A DNA stretch of 62,000 nt from Tubiluchus corallicola (Eukaryota; Priapulida; Priapulimorpha; Priapulimorphida; Tubiluchidae), in the NCBI GenBank assembly GCA_030141605.1, contig JAQGDQ010000118.1:1-62000 (forward strand), written 5' to 3'. A model generated the notes under the pieces. That model saw nothing but the letters and a program-made list of their open reading frames with translations, searched no databases and was not told where the DNA came from. Shown here piece by piece: positions 28,101 to 38,643 of this stretch; positions within the stretch are counted from its first letter, which is position 1, and the number at the start of each line of letters is the position of its first letter. The position numbers and the translations under genes were made by a program.

Positions 28101-31100
28101 GAGCGTTCTTGTGTATAACCACCCATATATACTGGTTTTGCACTTCCTAGATCGATTTTGTATTTTATCCCCTTTGCTTGATTTCAAATTTGTAATTGGC
28201 TTTACTTGGAAGCGGCTTGGTTCACTAGCACAATTGAAAACGGCCCCTTTTGATCGGCTTTTTTCTGGATGAAACGAATGCATCAGTCGGTTTTGTTCTG
28301 ACACCCCGAAAACTGTCTGATTGTTTGTGACATAAAAGTCGAGTAATTGCATTCGCTGATGTGTTTTGAATGCCAATTATTGCGTCAAGGCATCTTCAAA
28401 CTGGCTCTTTTAACTCACAAATTATCCCATTTTCCTGATCCATAATAGCAGGCGTTATTGTGTTGAAAACATGGCGTACGTTTTATCGCAAAGTTGCATA
28501 CAGAGGAACACAGTTCCTGCTAGAACTTTGAAGATGTAAAGTCTTTACTTGGTTTTATAACCTGTTTGAAACTAATGTAATACTGATGTCATTATCCAGC
28601 TTATTCAACAATTTGGGATTTTTATTCACATTACGCCTTAAAAGGAAAAAAGATAATGTAATGTAAAATAAAACAACTCTGTTCTGACAGTTATTTAGAT
28701 GTAAATCAAAAAATTGCAGTTTTCTATCTTTTCCATTATCCTTCATTAATTTTACTGAATTACAATTTATTAATGAAAATGCATTATTCAAAGTTGTTTT
28801 TATCTTTATCTGTTAAAACTTTTGGACCTTAGCTGTTTAAGGTTTTATGCTATGAGGCAGTTTTTTTAATTTAATTATTTGCTCTTATCTTAAAGCCCTC
28901 CTGTAATTTTAATCAAAAATTGGAATGCTTTTGATTGAATCTTGGTTTCATAATTTTTTTAGGAAGAAGAAGCACATTTTATGAGAATGGTCAGCATCCT
29001 ACATGACCTTCTTATCTGTAAAACAGAATCGAATGAGAAACGAGAAGAATTAATAAGGTACTTGACAGAATGGAATAGTGACTGTCTTCTTGCTCATTTG
29101 TTTTACTATACCGCTTTTCTCTTTTGTCACAACTATATAAAAATATTAATGATTTTTAATAATATCACTTACAAACTTATTCTTCGTATACAAGTTTTAT
29201 GCTATACGAGAATGCTTCTGTAGGCTGATATGATGTATAAAACATGTATTCCATGAAGAGCGAGCTTGGGAGATTTTTGTTCAATATTACATTCACACTT
29301 TTAAAATTGAACGTTTTGCTGTAAATACACAAAAAGAAAAATTATTTTAGCTTACATTTTAATACCACTAAATTGATTACATTATTACTGCAGCTAAGCT
29401 GCTTCAGTACAGAGCACAACATTTAACCAATGGCGTGCCGGGATTACATTTGTAGCGCATTAGCCATACCAGGCAAGCTTAGCTGCATTTAATTACAGGT
29501 TACAACCAATCAAAAATGGTTGAGCTGCTACAACTTACTGGTTTTGAAAAACTGTGCAATATAAATTTTGTATCATTTTTCTACTACGAAATTATAGCTT
29601 GCATTTTTGCCAGTCAGAACGGTAGAATTTTTCCTAATTCTGGACACTTTTTTGTTAAGAATTTCTGTCATGGTTTAGAAAAATTGAAGTTATCTGTTGC
29701 ATGGTTACTTCACTTTAAATTTTGAAATAATGCTTAATCAGAATTTGATGAAATTGGAAGTGCAGTCGTGTATCAGTCAACACACATTACTTATTTTCTG
29801 CAGTACTTACAGGCGTGTTAATGAAATGTGTACATAACTGGAACAAAAAACAGAGAACGACCAAAGTGGTAAAACAAGAATGATTTTAACGATCACAATT
29901 TATTTTTATTTCTAGCCATACTGTAAACTTGCTGACAAACATGCCACCGACGTGTTACGACGAATTACTCACCCCACTAAATGAGGGCGATTTGGGAGAC
30001 CTGGAAAACAAGGAAATAGAATGTGAAGGACAGAACATGGAAGCCATTGTTGCCCTTATGGAGTTTCTGGAAATTCGACTAGATAAAGTAGAAGAAAAGG
30101 TATTCGTAATCCTTCAACTGTTGTGTTAAGCAAATAAGTGCCAAGAACAGCATTTTTGTTATTATATCTTATTTATGCCTTCGGTACAAACACAAACACA
30201 CTGCCAAATCATTTTTTTGAAAGTTTTCTGATTTTAACGTACATTCATGTGCTGAGAGTGATAAAAATATTATGAAAGTGGTAAAATATTTAGTTGTAAA
30301 TTTTTCAGAAATTGGTGCATTTTTATGAATTTCCTTTCACTTAAGGCTAGGTTATCCAAGAGGCAAATGTCTCTGCGAGCTGTTAAGGTCTATGACTCTG
30401 TTTCCTAACAACCATTAATAGTTATCATGCGTTCGACTGAGTAACTAAGTGAGTATTTGTATATCATAGAAATGCAGGTGTTTATCTTTTGCAGGTAAAA
30501 CGATGACATGTTTTGCAAAAATTGCACCAGTTTCTGAAATTCTACTCGTAATACTTAAGTTGACGACATTTCCCAGACATCCAGAATATGTTACGCATCA
30601 TTACATTATAGCTAAAAGTAACTTTATATTGTTTTTGATACATCCATTTATCAGACCTATATTATTGTATTTTGGACCTTCGCATTATTTATTCTACAGC
30701 TGTTCTGCAGGTGTTTATATGCAATCAGATACGTAATGTCAGAGGCATTTCTGATGTCTGGTAAATGCTGCTTTAGATTTTTTGACATTACTGTGAATAT
30801 GACTTCTTGTTTTGCAGCAAATTCGAAGTCTAAAGGAATCTTTGACACCTATATTAAGCTGTCTATGTGAGAGCAGTAGAAATAATAGAGTTATTCGAAA
30901 GTTTCTTCGTTCGAAGGTTCTACCGCCATTACGCGACGTTGTTCACAGACCCGAAGAGGGATGTACTATGAGAAACAAGTAAGTAGTTTTCTATTTTTTT
31001 ATTCTGTAATGACTTTTAGTTTTGGACTAGTTGTTTTAAATTTAATTTGTCCGAACAACCCATGCAGTAGTTAGTGGGTGGTGTGTAAGTCTGCTAAAAT

Positions 31101-34100
31101 TTGATGTTTACTTAATACAATATTTGTTTAATGCAATATTCATTCTGCTTTTTTGGCCACCTACAGTGTAGTCAATAGTGCTTATTCTGCTGCATTTTTA
31201 TAATTAAAAAGCATTTTAACAACTAAAGTATTTTTCTTAATACAAATTTCAGCCCTTAATTAATTATGCAGCTGAGTTTTACTGATGTCTTGCTACAACT
31301 AGTTATTAGTCCATGAACTCCACTTTAGCTGATTTAAAACAAGTTGTTAAAATAATTGTCGAGTTTTTAGGAATGACATTAAAATATAAATAAATATTTA
31401 TTGAATCGTTTAAACCTTTTTGTAGATATTTAGGTGTTGTTGAACTTTTAAATCATTTATAATTTGTTGATTTGTTGTGAGTGTCCATACCTTTTGAAAT
31501 CTTAGTTACAGCTGCTTGTGTTACAGACTCTGTAGATTGATGACATCGCCAGTAACAGATGTGAAGGACATGGTCGCTGACTTCTTATTCATTTTATGCA
31601 AAGAAAGTGGTAAACTATTTTCATTATATAAAAGTAACTAGCGTTTAATATTTATGAGGTTAGAAGCTGCCCACATAGCTGGATTCTGGTTATGGTGATA
31701 TTTGGCATGAAGAAAAGGTGGTCAGAAGAAATGGGGAATGATCTCACTTAGTAGAAGATTTTCCTATTCATTTATTGGGTGACTTTAATCTTCTATAGGG
31801 AAAATGTTTTAATAAATTCCAGCCAATAAACTCCTGGCTGTGCTACCCGAAAGAAGTTAACGACAACATAATCATTTACGTAATAATGAAAAAAAATAAA
31901 ATCGATGAAAAATAATAATAAATGTTGTTACGAATAATGACACTTTATCTTTCAAGTCGGTCGGTAAATAATGACACTTAGGCGCATGCCACTTTCATAT
32001 TTAGCTATAATTTCAAGCTTTGTTTCCATCGACATCATCCTTTTTTTCTTACCACTACCACTGGCACTTTCTTTTTTCGGACCCATGGTTATTGAATGCG
32101 AATTAACACAAATTCACTCAAAATACACAGCACGAAAACACAAGACAATGGACAAGAGCACAACAAAGCGCTCATGTGATGCTACGATATGCATTCTGGG
32201 AGGACCGCTGTTGGGCGGCACTTTCGATTTTCGTTTTCGTATCTTGAATATTTTTTCATTAAATGGGACGGAAATTTCTTTGAAGCCCGATTCGTATTCT
32301 CAATTTTTTGTATAATAGGTTCCACTGTGAATATAAGTATCAGAACTTCACGTTTAACATCAGTAAAACAGTCATAAACTAACTTTGTTTTTCACTCTTT
32401 TGAGACATCAAATGTAGACAAATTTACATGGTTGACACTTCAGTCTTTTTCAGATATGTGGCTTAGACAAACATACACAGTTCACACCAATCATGCTCAT
32501 GCTGCTTAAGCAAATTTACATAGGCTTTCATGGCTTTAGCTAATTAAGCTTTTCCAAATTGGGAAAAAACACAAAATACAATATTTCTAAGTGGCAAACT
32601 TGGTATTGTGGTTTCAGAAAAGTAGCAGATATTAAAAGCAATGATTAATATCTTTACTAATAAGATAATTAGCTTTTACCGTGAAATTTTGCTTAGGCAT
32701 TCGAGTTTATCCAGTAATTTCAATCAGCCAATGAAACCATAGTGCCAAAGATGGTTTGTGTTATTTGGAACATTATTATACTTGCTTTTGTTGTTTTACT
32801 ATACTTAACTAAGTTTTAGCAATTTTTTTTCTAGTTGGAAGGCTAGTCAAATACACTGGTTATGGAAATGCAGCTGGATTGTTAGCTAGTCGAGGTTTAA
32901 TGGCTGGTGGTCATGGTAACAGAGGCCAATACAGTAGTGACTCTAGTGAATCTGACACAGAGGAGTATGTAAACTTGTTGAAATTATGTGTTTTTGTGCA
33001 AAATCTGTGAGGTAAAAATAGGACTCTATCAGGGTGTTTAAGTATCACGAAATGATCATATTTGTTATGTTTGTATTGTTTCAATAAGGATCTGTAGCAT
33101 GTGTACTTTTATTTAAAAGAAACTATATGCATTGCTCTGTAGTTTTGTAAACTGTTAAAATTTAATGGTAATCAGAATCAGAATAGTTTATTTTGGCTCA
33201 GTAACATAGAAAACTTAAAATGTACAAATGATATAGCAGCCAAGGGAGACAGGGGCGGCAAAAATACCAAAAGGTCATCTAGTCTACCACCCCTACAGTA
33301 AATGATAATATACATTAGAGTAGTTTGCTTTGTGAGCTGTCATATTAAACATTAGAAGTGATCGATGAAAACATTTATATCATGAAACATGAAAAATTAT
33401 GGTTGCTAATATTGAAATTTACACAAAGAAATAGAGAATAAACACATTTGTATATCATCTAACTACTTATTTGGAAACAAACGTACATAGTTGATGATCT
33501 AAATTTGAGATCTCCTGAAATATTTAAATTGTAACTGAATTAATAGTAATCAACTCTATCACTCTATCAGTGTGCATATTAACTGCCAACACGCTTCGTG
33601 GCTTTGGGTCACGTAGCTGCACTTTTGCTATTGTTACAAGGTTAAGTTTGAAATCTATACCAAGATTATAGTGCCCTTGGTGAAGTTTACTAAATTATCT
33701 GCAGTAACTATTTTCCTGACTCCAACACTTGGCAGCCTTTTGAATCATGTTTTATTTAGATCTAGAACAATTAGTCAAACGCAGTCTTATATTAAGGTGA
33801 AATTTCCCTACCTGGATTTCCTTAACTGTTGTTTAAAGGAAAACTGGATGATTGTTCACATGCTACTGCATTTTGAAATACGGTAAAAAGTATATATTTT
33901 AATGCCTATAATAATGCCAAGTACTTCTGGTAATTAAATAATACACTAAAAACTTAATAAACGTCCGGTGAGCCCAATTAGTGGTGACATCACAAGTGAA
34001 ACATAAATTTCAACAGCACAAAAATTCCGTAAGTGTGTTGCGCTTGTTTGCGAAAGTGAAAATCGAAGCACAGTGTACGGTGCTACTGTACAAAATTCAG

Positions 34101-35409
34101 TGTTATACACAAAAACTCCACATATTTTAAGTTTAAAATTCAAATTTCATGTTTACCTTTATGCTCACGCACGAACATGTGCACGTCACAAACGAACACC
34201 TCTAAACTGAGGTATGGAACACATTTCTTGTGCAGCAACTGGTGTCCATCTAACCAACAAATAGTAAAATGCATGTTACAGGAAAGAACTAGCTGCACGA
34301 ATGCAAAATTACCATTCTGTGAAAAAATAGTGTGTCCCCTTTCAATATTTTACGGGGTAGATTGTTTTGAGCTATAGTTTAAAAATGGAGTCCGGTTTTC
34401 CTTTAACATTATATGCTAGTTTTAGTAAAAAATTTTAATTTCACTGGTTTAAGGTGTACTTAAACATTTACCGTAAAAATTATTTAATGCCTAATTAGTT
34501 GAGCATATATGTAATGCAGGTACACGAAAGCGAAAGATCACATTAATCCAGTCACTGGGTACCTAGAACCAGAGCGTCCCGATCCAATGGAGGGCATGAC
34601 GGAAGAACAAAAAGAGTATGAAGCAGTTAAACTTGTACAGCAATTGGACAAATTGACAAGGTATAACAATCATTTTAAAAAGGCCCTTTTTAACAGAAAT
34701 TATGTGTGATGAATAAAATAATGTTTATAGTTCTTAACCAAAACCACTGTTGTCATCAAACCAGTCAGTGATGAGAAGCATGGGTTACTCGTTTATTGAG
34801 TTTCTTCTGCCCAGCTACTTAGTAGTTATTTAAATGCTATTTATTGTGGGTGATGGAATCAGTTTTATGATTGTGTTGTTCAGAATGCCATTTAGCATTG
34901 CCATAGAATCCATTTTTTAGACATGTAGAATATATTACTCTGTTATGGTGCCACAGTATGAAAGCTGGCCAAAAAACATATTATGTGAGCAATGACAACA
35001 AGGAGAACGAGCTCGGTATCATGGCAAAAGCAGTCTGTTGATAAAGTCACATCGCAAACAAATAACATAAAAATAATATTCAGATGTGCAAATTTTTGAG
35101 AAAAAAAGAAATCTGCTGGTAAACCAAATTACTGTCCTAAATGCCAAAAGTTGTTGAAAGAAGTTGGATTTTTCAAGAGCAGCTTTGGATAAAAGTTTTG
35201 ATTTCGTGTCATGTGTTTTTATTTATTGTACTGACAGTAAAAATGGACCTGTTTGCTTACTTGTTTATTATTTTCTTAGGGATGGGATAGTACAGCCTAT
35301 GAGGATAGGACCAGATGGGAAACCTCAAGCCATTGGTCATGTTTTAGAACTTCAGGAATCTGCAACAGTTACCCAAGTGGAGGATAACTCCAATGCTGAT
35401 GACAACTGA
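13198..35409 (+). CDS. RIC8: RIC8 G-alpha chaperone / guanine nucleotide exchange factor (complete, 13 exons)
   Basis: RIC8 (synembryn) folds nascent G-alpha subunits and acts as a non-receptor GEF in the cytosol. Exons: 13198-13278, 20686-20733, 22808-23027, 24188-24257, 24961-25089, 26146-26356, 28963-29057, 29916-30099, 30818-30978, 31527-31609, 32835-32964, 34520-34660, 35280-35409. All introns are GT-AG and all phases match: 1,683 nt, 560 aa, against about 530-560 for the family. Family signatures: [12 protein letters not shown] (residues ~65-76), CLCNLVFNS (~125), [18 protein letters not shown] (~157-174), [11 protein letters not shown] (~234-244), [15 protein letters not shown] (~380-394), [19 protein letters not shown] (~432-450) and [13 protein letters not shown] (~494-506). 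The Ser/Asp/Glu run [14 protein letters not shown] (459-472) sits where vertebrate RIC8A has CK2 sites needed for activity. The protein is expected to be an armadillo-like helical superhelix. An AG just before the start (13190) may be a 5'UTR acceptor. The vertebrate 8A and 8B forms cannot be told apart here. Confidence 0.97.
13310..15330 (+). mobile_element. Jockey/CR1-type LINE ORF2 remnant in RIC8 intron 1
   Basis: Plus-strand reading frames with frameshifts give RT motifs [30 protein letters not shown] and [10 protein letters not shown], then [18 protein letters not shown] with [13 protein letters not shown], and after a nested insertion [29 protein letters not shown] and NPAQFKIHL. This is the RT palm through C-terminus of a non-LTR element. 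The usual FADD catalytic motif reads FADY and SGIPQG reads SGIPQA, and there are stops, so the copy is inactive. It ends near AATAAAGTAAACAAG (about 15313). The class comes from motif style; the exact clade is uncertain. Confidence 0.88.
14053..14974. mobile_element. TTAA-flanked (piggyBac-type) non-autonomous element nested in the LINE
   Basis: 922 bp flanked on both sides by TTAA (14049-14052 and 14975-14978). Termini are AGGGCGAATATCACC and, inverted, AGGGGGAATATCAAG, matching at 12 of 15 positions. TTAA duplication is the hallmark of piggyBac-type transposition. The LINE frame stops at this point and resumes after it: with the insertion and one TTAA set aside, LINE codons on both sides are in the same frame. 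Inside are only short ORFs (14198-14380, 60 aa; 14449-14574, 41 aa) that I do not recognise, and no transposase. Confidence 0.8.
15331..18305. other. RIC8 intron 1, no recognised element
   Basis: AT-rich intron DNA with a short TCTATT/ATCTATCTGTCTA-like simple repeat near 15690-15770. Open frames such as 16786-17094 (102 codons) have no recognisable domain. Nothing else could be supported. Confidence 0.5.
18306..18534. repeat. Long foldback (about 100-bp arms), Penelope-like terminal-repeat candidate
   Basis: Left arm about 18306-18405, right arm about 18439-18534, spacer about 33 bp. Shared blocks include AGGAGCTTACGTCCT with its complement and CCTTAAGTCTCATTTTTTTT with its complement. Each arm, read outward from the loop, has (C/T)TGATGAAGT, then AGGA-loop-TCCT, then GCGAAAA (right arm) or GCACAAAA (left arm). 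CTGATGA - stem - GAAA is the order of hammerhead ribozyme core elements, which are known in terminal repeats of Penelope-like retroelements. No reverse transcriptase or GIY-YIG domain is adjacent. Lies in RIC8 intron 1. Confidence 0.75.
20894..21199 (-). other. Unrecognised 101-codon ORF in RIC8 intron 2
   Basis: Reading frame [20 protein letters not shown]... with segments [20 protein letters not shown] and [16 protein letters not shown]. The composition is more protein-like than most chance ORFs here, but I recognise no family and see no splice or transposon context. It may be a decayed mobile-element ORF or chance. Confidence 0.25.
24543..24812 (+). mobile_element. tRNA-derived SINE with (ATT)n tail
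   Basis: The head has an A box (TTAGTCTAGTGGTAATGCG) and a B-box-like segment (GTGAATTTGAACCAAC). A body follows, starting GGGTCATACCAAAGACTTTA, and the 3' end is AATAAAGAATTATTATTATT. This is the standard build of a tRNA-derived SINE. It lies in RIC8 intron 4, between the exons at 24257 and 24961. The family name is not known to me. Confidence 0.85.
25529..25728. repeat. Second long foldback with GATGA...CGAAA core
   Basis: Arms about 25529-25615 and 25642-25728 with a spacer of about 26 bp. GATTCATGGATGGTAAAGTT on the left pairs with AACTTTACCATCCATGAATC on the right. Near the loop each arm carries GATGAxGAAACCC-loop-GGATTTCGAAATAT, and the right arm reads CTGATGATGAAACCC. The GAAACC/GGATTTC stem between CTGATGA and GAAA again follows the hammerhead order. 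The arms differ from those at 18306 but the architecture is the same. Lies in RIC8 intron 5. Confidence 0.78.
26357..28962. other. RIC8 intron 6, no recognised element
   Basis: 2.6 kb of AT-rich intron. ORFs at 27534-27770 (Lys/Asn-rich) and 28068-28376 (minus) match no family I know. No terminal repeats or microsatellites stand out. Confidence 0.45.
29389..29488. repeat. Short inverted repeat in RIC8 intron 7
   Basis: TGCAGCTAAGCT (29389-29400) and AGCTTAGCTGCA (29477-29488) are exact complements over 12 bp with a spacer of about 76 bp. Could be a tiny MITE or chance. Confidence 0.4.
31975..32326 (-). mobile_element. Tigger/pogo transposon 5' end with transposase N-terminus
   Basis: The right end, read on the minus strand, is CAGTGGAACCTATTATACAA, a Tigger-type terminal repeat. 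Downstream on that strand an ATG at 32086 opens [16 protein letters not shown] and then [19 protein letters not shown], the start of the CENP-B-like helix-turn-helix of Tigger transposases. The frame is lost right after this. The word AATAATGACACTT occurs twice nearby (31933 and 31968), suggesting a microhomology deletion. The other terminus and the DDE domain are absent. Lies in RIC8 intron 10. Confidence 0.85.
33170..33300 (-). mobile_element. LINE 3' tail ending in TTCTGATTCTGATT
   Basis: On the minus strand the segment runs from GTAGACTAGATGACC through CCCCTGTCTCCCTTGGCTGC to AATAAACTATTCTGATTCTG, a typical 3' end of a CR1/L2-like LINE with a short tandem tail. No ORF2 is attached. The GACTAGATGAC motif also occurs near 10810-10830. 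Lies in RIC8 intron 11. Confidence 0.6.
33837..34402. mobile_element. TTAA-flanked MITE (566 bp)
   Basis: TTAA at 33833-33836 and 34403-34406. Termini AGGAAAACTGGA and, inverted, AGGAAAACCGGA match at 11 of 12 positions. There is no transposase. Its inner part (about 33961-34325) recurs in inverse orientation at 56400-56750; shared words include TTTGCGAAAG and AAATGCATGT. Inferred to be a piggyBac-type non-autonomous element inserted in RIC8 intron 11. Confidence 0.75.
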
Positions 35410-37050
35410 GGCTTCTCTTTATTTAAGCATGAATCAAATTTAAGTAATATAATTGTAAATATTTATTATTTATTGTTACTGTTCAATGTTTGCTCACGTT
35501 TTACGATTGTCATTATGGGGTGGATAGATTTTTGTCCACTGCTGTTATACATAAATGTGCATTACGTGCGTTTATTGTTTCCTACAATTAAATCATTTGG
35601 TCAGTTGTCGCTATTACCGTTTCCACCGAGAATTAACAAGGAAGTTGTGTGTTTAATCTATTCCATTTGTTGAATGTGTTTGTTTGTCTGTATGTACAAG
35701 CGGTATCCTTGACTTCAACAAAATTTTGTGGAGAGACACACTGATGACAAGGTAAAGTTGGTAGGATTTTTTGTAATTACTGTTTGACATTTACTTTGTA
35801 ATCACATTTGACATTTAATGTGATCGCATAGTAGAGCATTGCAGGATCACCTGATGTAGATGGTTGTGGTGGAATCAGAACATAGCTAATTATTGACAAT
35901 AATCATCTAAGAGGAGATATTAGATTGACAGCAGTACTACATCCTCCTCTATAACATAAACGCCAAAGAGGGATATTCCATATGTAACTGTCTTGCTTAC
36001 ATTGCAGGTAGGGTTGCATCAATGCATTTCAGCTCCTTCAATTACCTAGGATGAGTAAATTTAAAGACCATATCGTACAGTAGATACAGAATTTACTTAT
36101 AGCTTTATCAGGGCAAACAGGCACTAAAAGTTGTAAATTACTACTACAACAAAGATACTTGAAATAGTTGACCAATATTAGCAGTTGCAAGCTTAGTAAT
36201 TGTACGTGTGATAGAGCAGCACTGCAATGCATTGCTTTGTAAAATTTATTATCATACTTCAATAGCATGGTGTCTTTTTTAAATCATCAAGCTGCAGTTG
36301 TTGCATAATGCATGTGCATTTGCTTGGAAACCATAGTGTTTGTTATGAATTTTGTCTTACGATACAATATTTTGTACATTGTCAAGATAATTATTACAGT
36401 AACAATGATGTGTGTTGTCAATCCAAATAGCTTCTGCATTTCTACCAGTATCTTTTTGATACATTTTCGGCAATTGGTTGGTGATCATAAGTTATGCGTG
36501 CATGATTATAGAAAATTTTTATGCCAAAACTGTTTTTGAATAATTTCTCAAATTTTATGCTTACTAACTTGTCATATTGTTCTATTTGCTGTAACATTCA
36601 TTGATTGCCATACTGAAAATATTAATTTATACAATATATAGACATAATTATGTAGTTTTGCTGTCATCAATATCATGCTGCCATACCTTATTTTACTACA
36701 GTTATTGGTTTTTGAAGGTAACTGACTGCAGTTATATCAGTTACTGTTATGATGCTCATGGCATCTTTTGCAAGTTTTCAGTTCATGAAAATTTAAATGT
36801 TGATGCACTGATGTGGTAATAAATATTAGATTTACTGCTGTGCAAAGTTGCCTCAAAGCATTATTGAGATGATATGCAAGCCTGATCAATTGACTATAAC
36901 ACTGGCAAATATTTATAAAGAACTTTATGGAAGCTTGTAGTTTTTACTTGTACAGGCTTAATAGAAATGTGCCATCTTATTCATATTCTGTATCATACAA
37001 ACTAAAGTCTTGACATAAAATGTAAATTGTGTAATAAACCAAATGGTTCC
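35410..37050 (+). other. Probable RIC8 3'UTR
   Basis: No coding feature is visible. Candidate AATAAA signals lie near 36821 and 37033, followed by T-rich sequence, so a 3'UTR of up to about 1.6 kb is plausible. The exact end is not determinable by eye. Confidence 0.4.
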
Positions 37051-37318
37051 TATAACGATCATTATTTTTGATATATTTGTGAGTTGTAGCGACTATTATT
37101 AATAATAGTTGTCATGGCTTGTTTAAGCGTCCGTTACTGTTCGAATCTCCAATGTTAGATAAAGGACAACTGCATGACCTCCCTTATGTAATTACAGATG
37201 GTTACGACACTAGAAGTACAGTAAATGCAATTGTGTACCAAAGTCCTGTTTCTGGCTGGGGTACACTTCCATGTCATGGAAACGAAGGCACATGGAAACG
37301 AGTAATCAATTAATCAAC

Positions 37319-37483
37319 GTGTTTATTGAGCGTAAATGACGTTTTGACTGTAATAGTCATTGCCAATGCTAAAATCAAACCAAAAAGGGAATAATTAGTA
37401 CATTGACGATATGTTTTTTGGCTTGCCTTTAGTACTGATAGTGACTGTAACAGTTGAAACGATTGCCTACGCTCAATAAACAT
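37319..37483. mobile_element. Foldback MITE, about 161 bp
   Basis: Termini GTTTATTGAGCGTA (37321-37334) and TACGCTCAATAAAC (37468-37481) are exact complements. Pairing continues imperfectly inward for about 65 bp (ACTGTAATAGTCA, CTAAAATCAAACCAAAAA), so almost the whole element folds into a hairpin. No clear target duplication. The next 1.1 kb (37484-38643), up to the end of the FKBP gene, shows nothing else recognisable. Confidence 0.8.
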
Positions 37484-38643
37484 GATGATTGCTAGAGGCT
37501 GACTCTTTCACGTAATCAGTTACCGTTCATTAATAAAAAAATGGCATGCAAAAAGAAACAGGTGTTAATAAATAAGTCTATTGTACCGAACTTGCAAAGA
37601 CACAGATTCTTTTACACGAACCTATGCGTATATCACACATTAATTATTAGAGAAACAGAATTCATTACACTAAAGAGCTTTAAGTATTAAATACTTGAAG
37701 CTATTTCAGCAAAAGTTCTTTACATTAGAACACAAATTTCTACTTGTACATGAATTATTGCAACATGTCTTCATGAAGGTGGATTTTTGTATATAATAAC
37801 TGGAAGAACGAAAGTACCCAGAGTTTGGATGTCATGACCTCGTCATTAAACCTGCTATCCTAACAAGAAATGATGAAAATGGGAAAAGCCTGAGAACATT
37901 CTACTAGGCATGTTTTGTTTATTGAACAGGTAAAGGTACGCCAAACGAAATTTTGTACTTCAAGATGAAATAAGGCATGCAATTATATTATTAATTCATC
38001 AGGAGAATCTGGATACATCAAGATGTCAGTAAAATGCAACTAGTAAAGTATTATCATCAAAATTTGCCTTGTACGTAAAGAGAAATGAACCTCAACAGTC
38101 AACAGGGCAGACTTTAAATAAATTAGATTCAGTTAAAAAAGCAAAGTAAAACGTTTGAGGACAATGAACTTCAGTTGCTGTGTGGTCTCTCGTTTCTCAG
38201 AGACAAGAATGTAACTTCAGGACGATGAAAATTTACGACTCCCGAAAAATGTTTACGATATCCAAAATCGTAGTTTTTTTGGCGTGCATTGCTTCACTAC
38301 ACACATTTAAAACAAACGTGATATTTCAGATCACAAATATAAAGAAATGAAGTGACGTCCAGACAGAATAACATAACCTGATTAATACAAATTAGTAAAA
38401 TTTTACTTAAAAAAGTATAATATGGCTTAGAAGACAAAAGGACAAAACTGCTTGAATCAAATTTACCAAAGAATTGAATTTAAATTTCCAAATTATCCAA
38501 CTGTAACCATTTAATGATCCCAGCGCTCGAGCAGAACCAAATCCTCAAATTTGTGCTTCCTATTGCATCTATGAATGGCAAAATTCACAGCAATTCAGTA
38601 GCTCGTTATTCTCCTGTACAATAGAATTCCAGACCAAGTACAG

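Noticed and set aside
28068-28376. 102-codon minus-strand ORF in RIC8 intron 6
   Set aside because: No family recognised and no flanking splice sites or transposon ends; insufficient support.
31971-32315. Plus-strand 114-codon ORF as a gene
   Set aside because: It is the antisense of the Tigger transposase N-terminus and terminal repeat.
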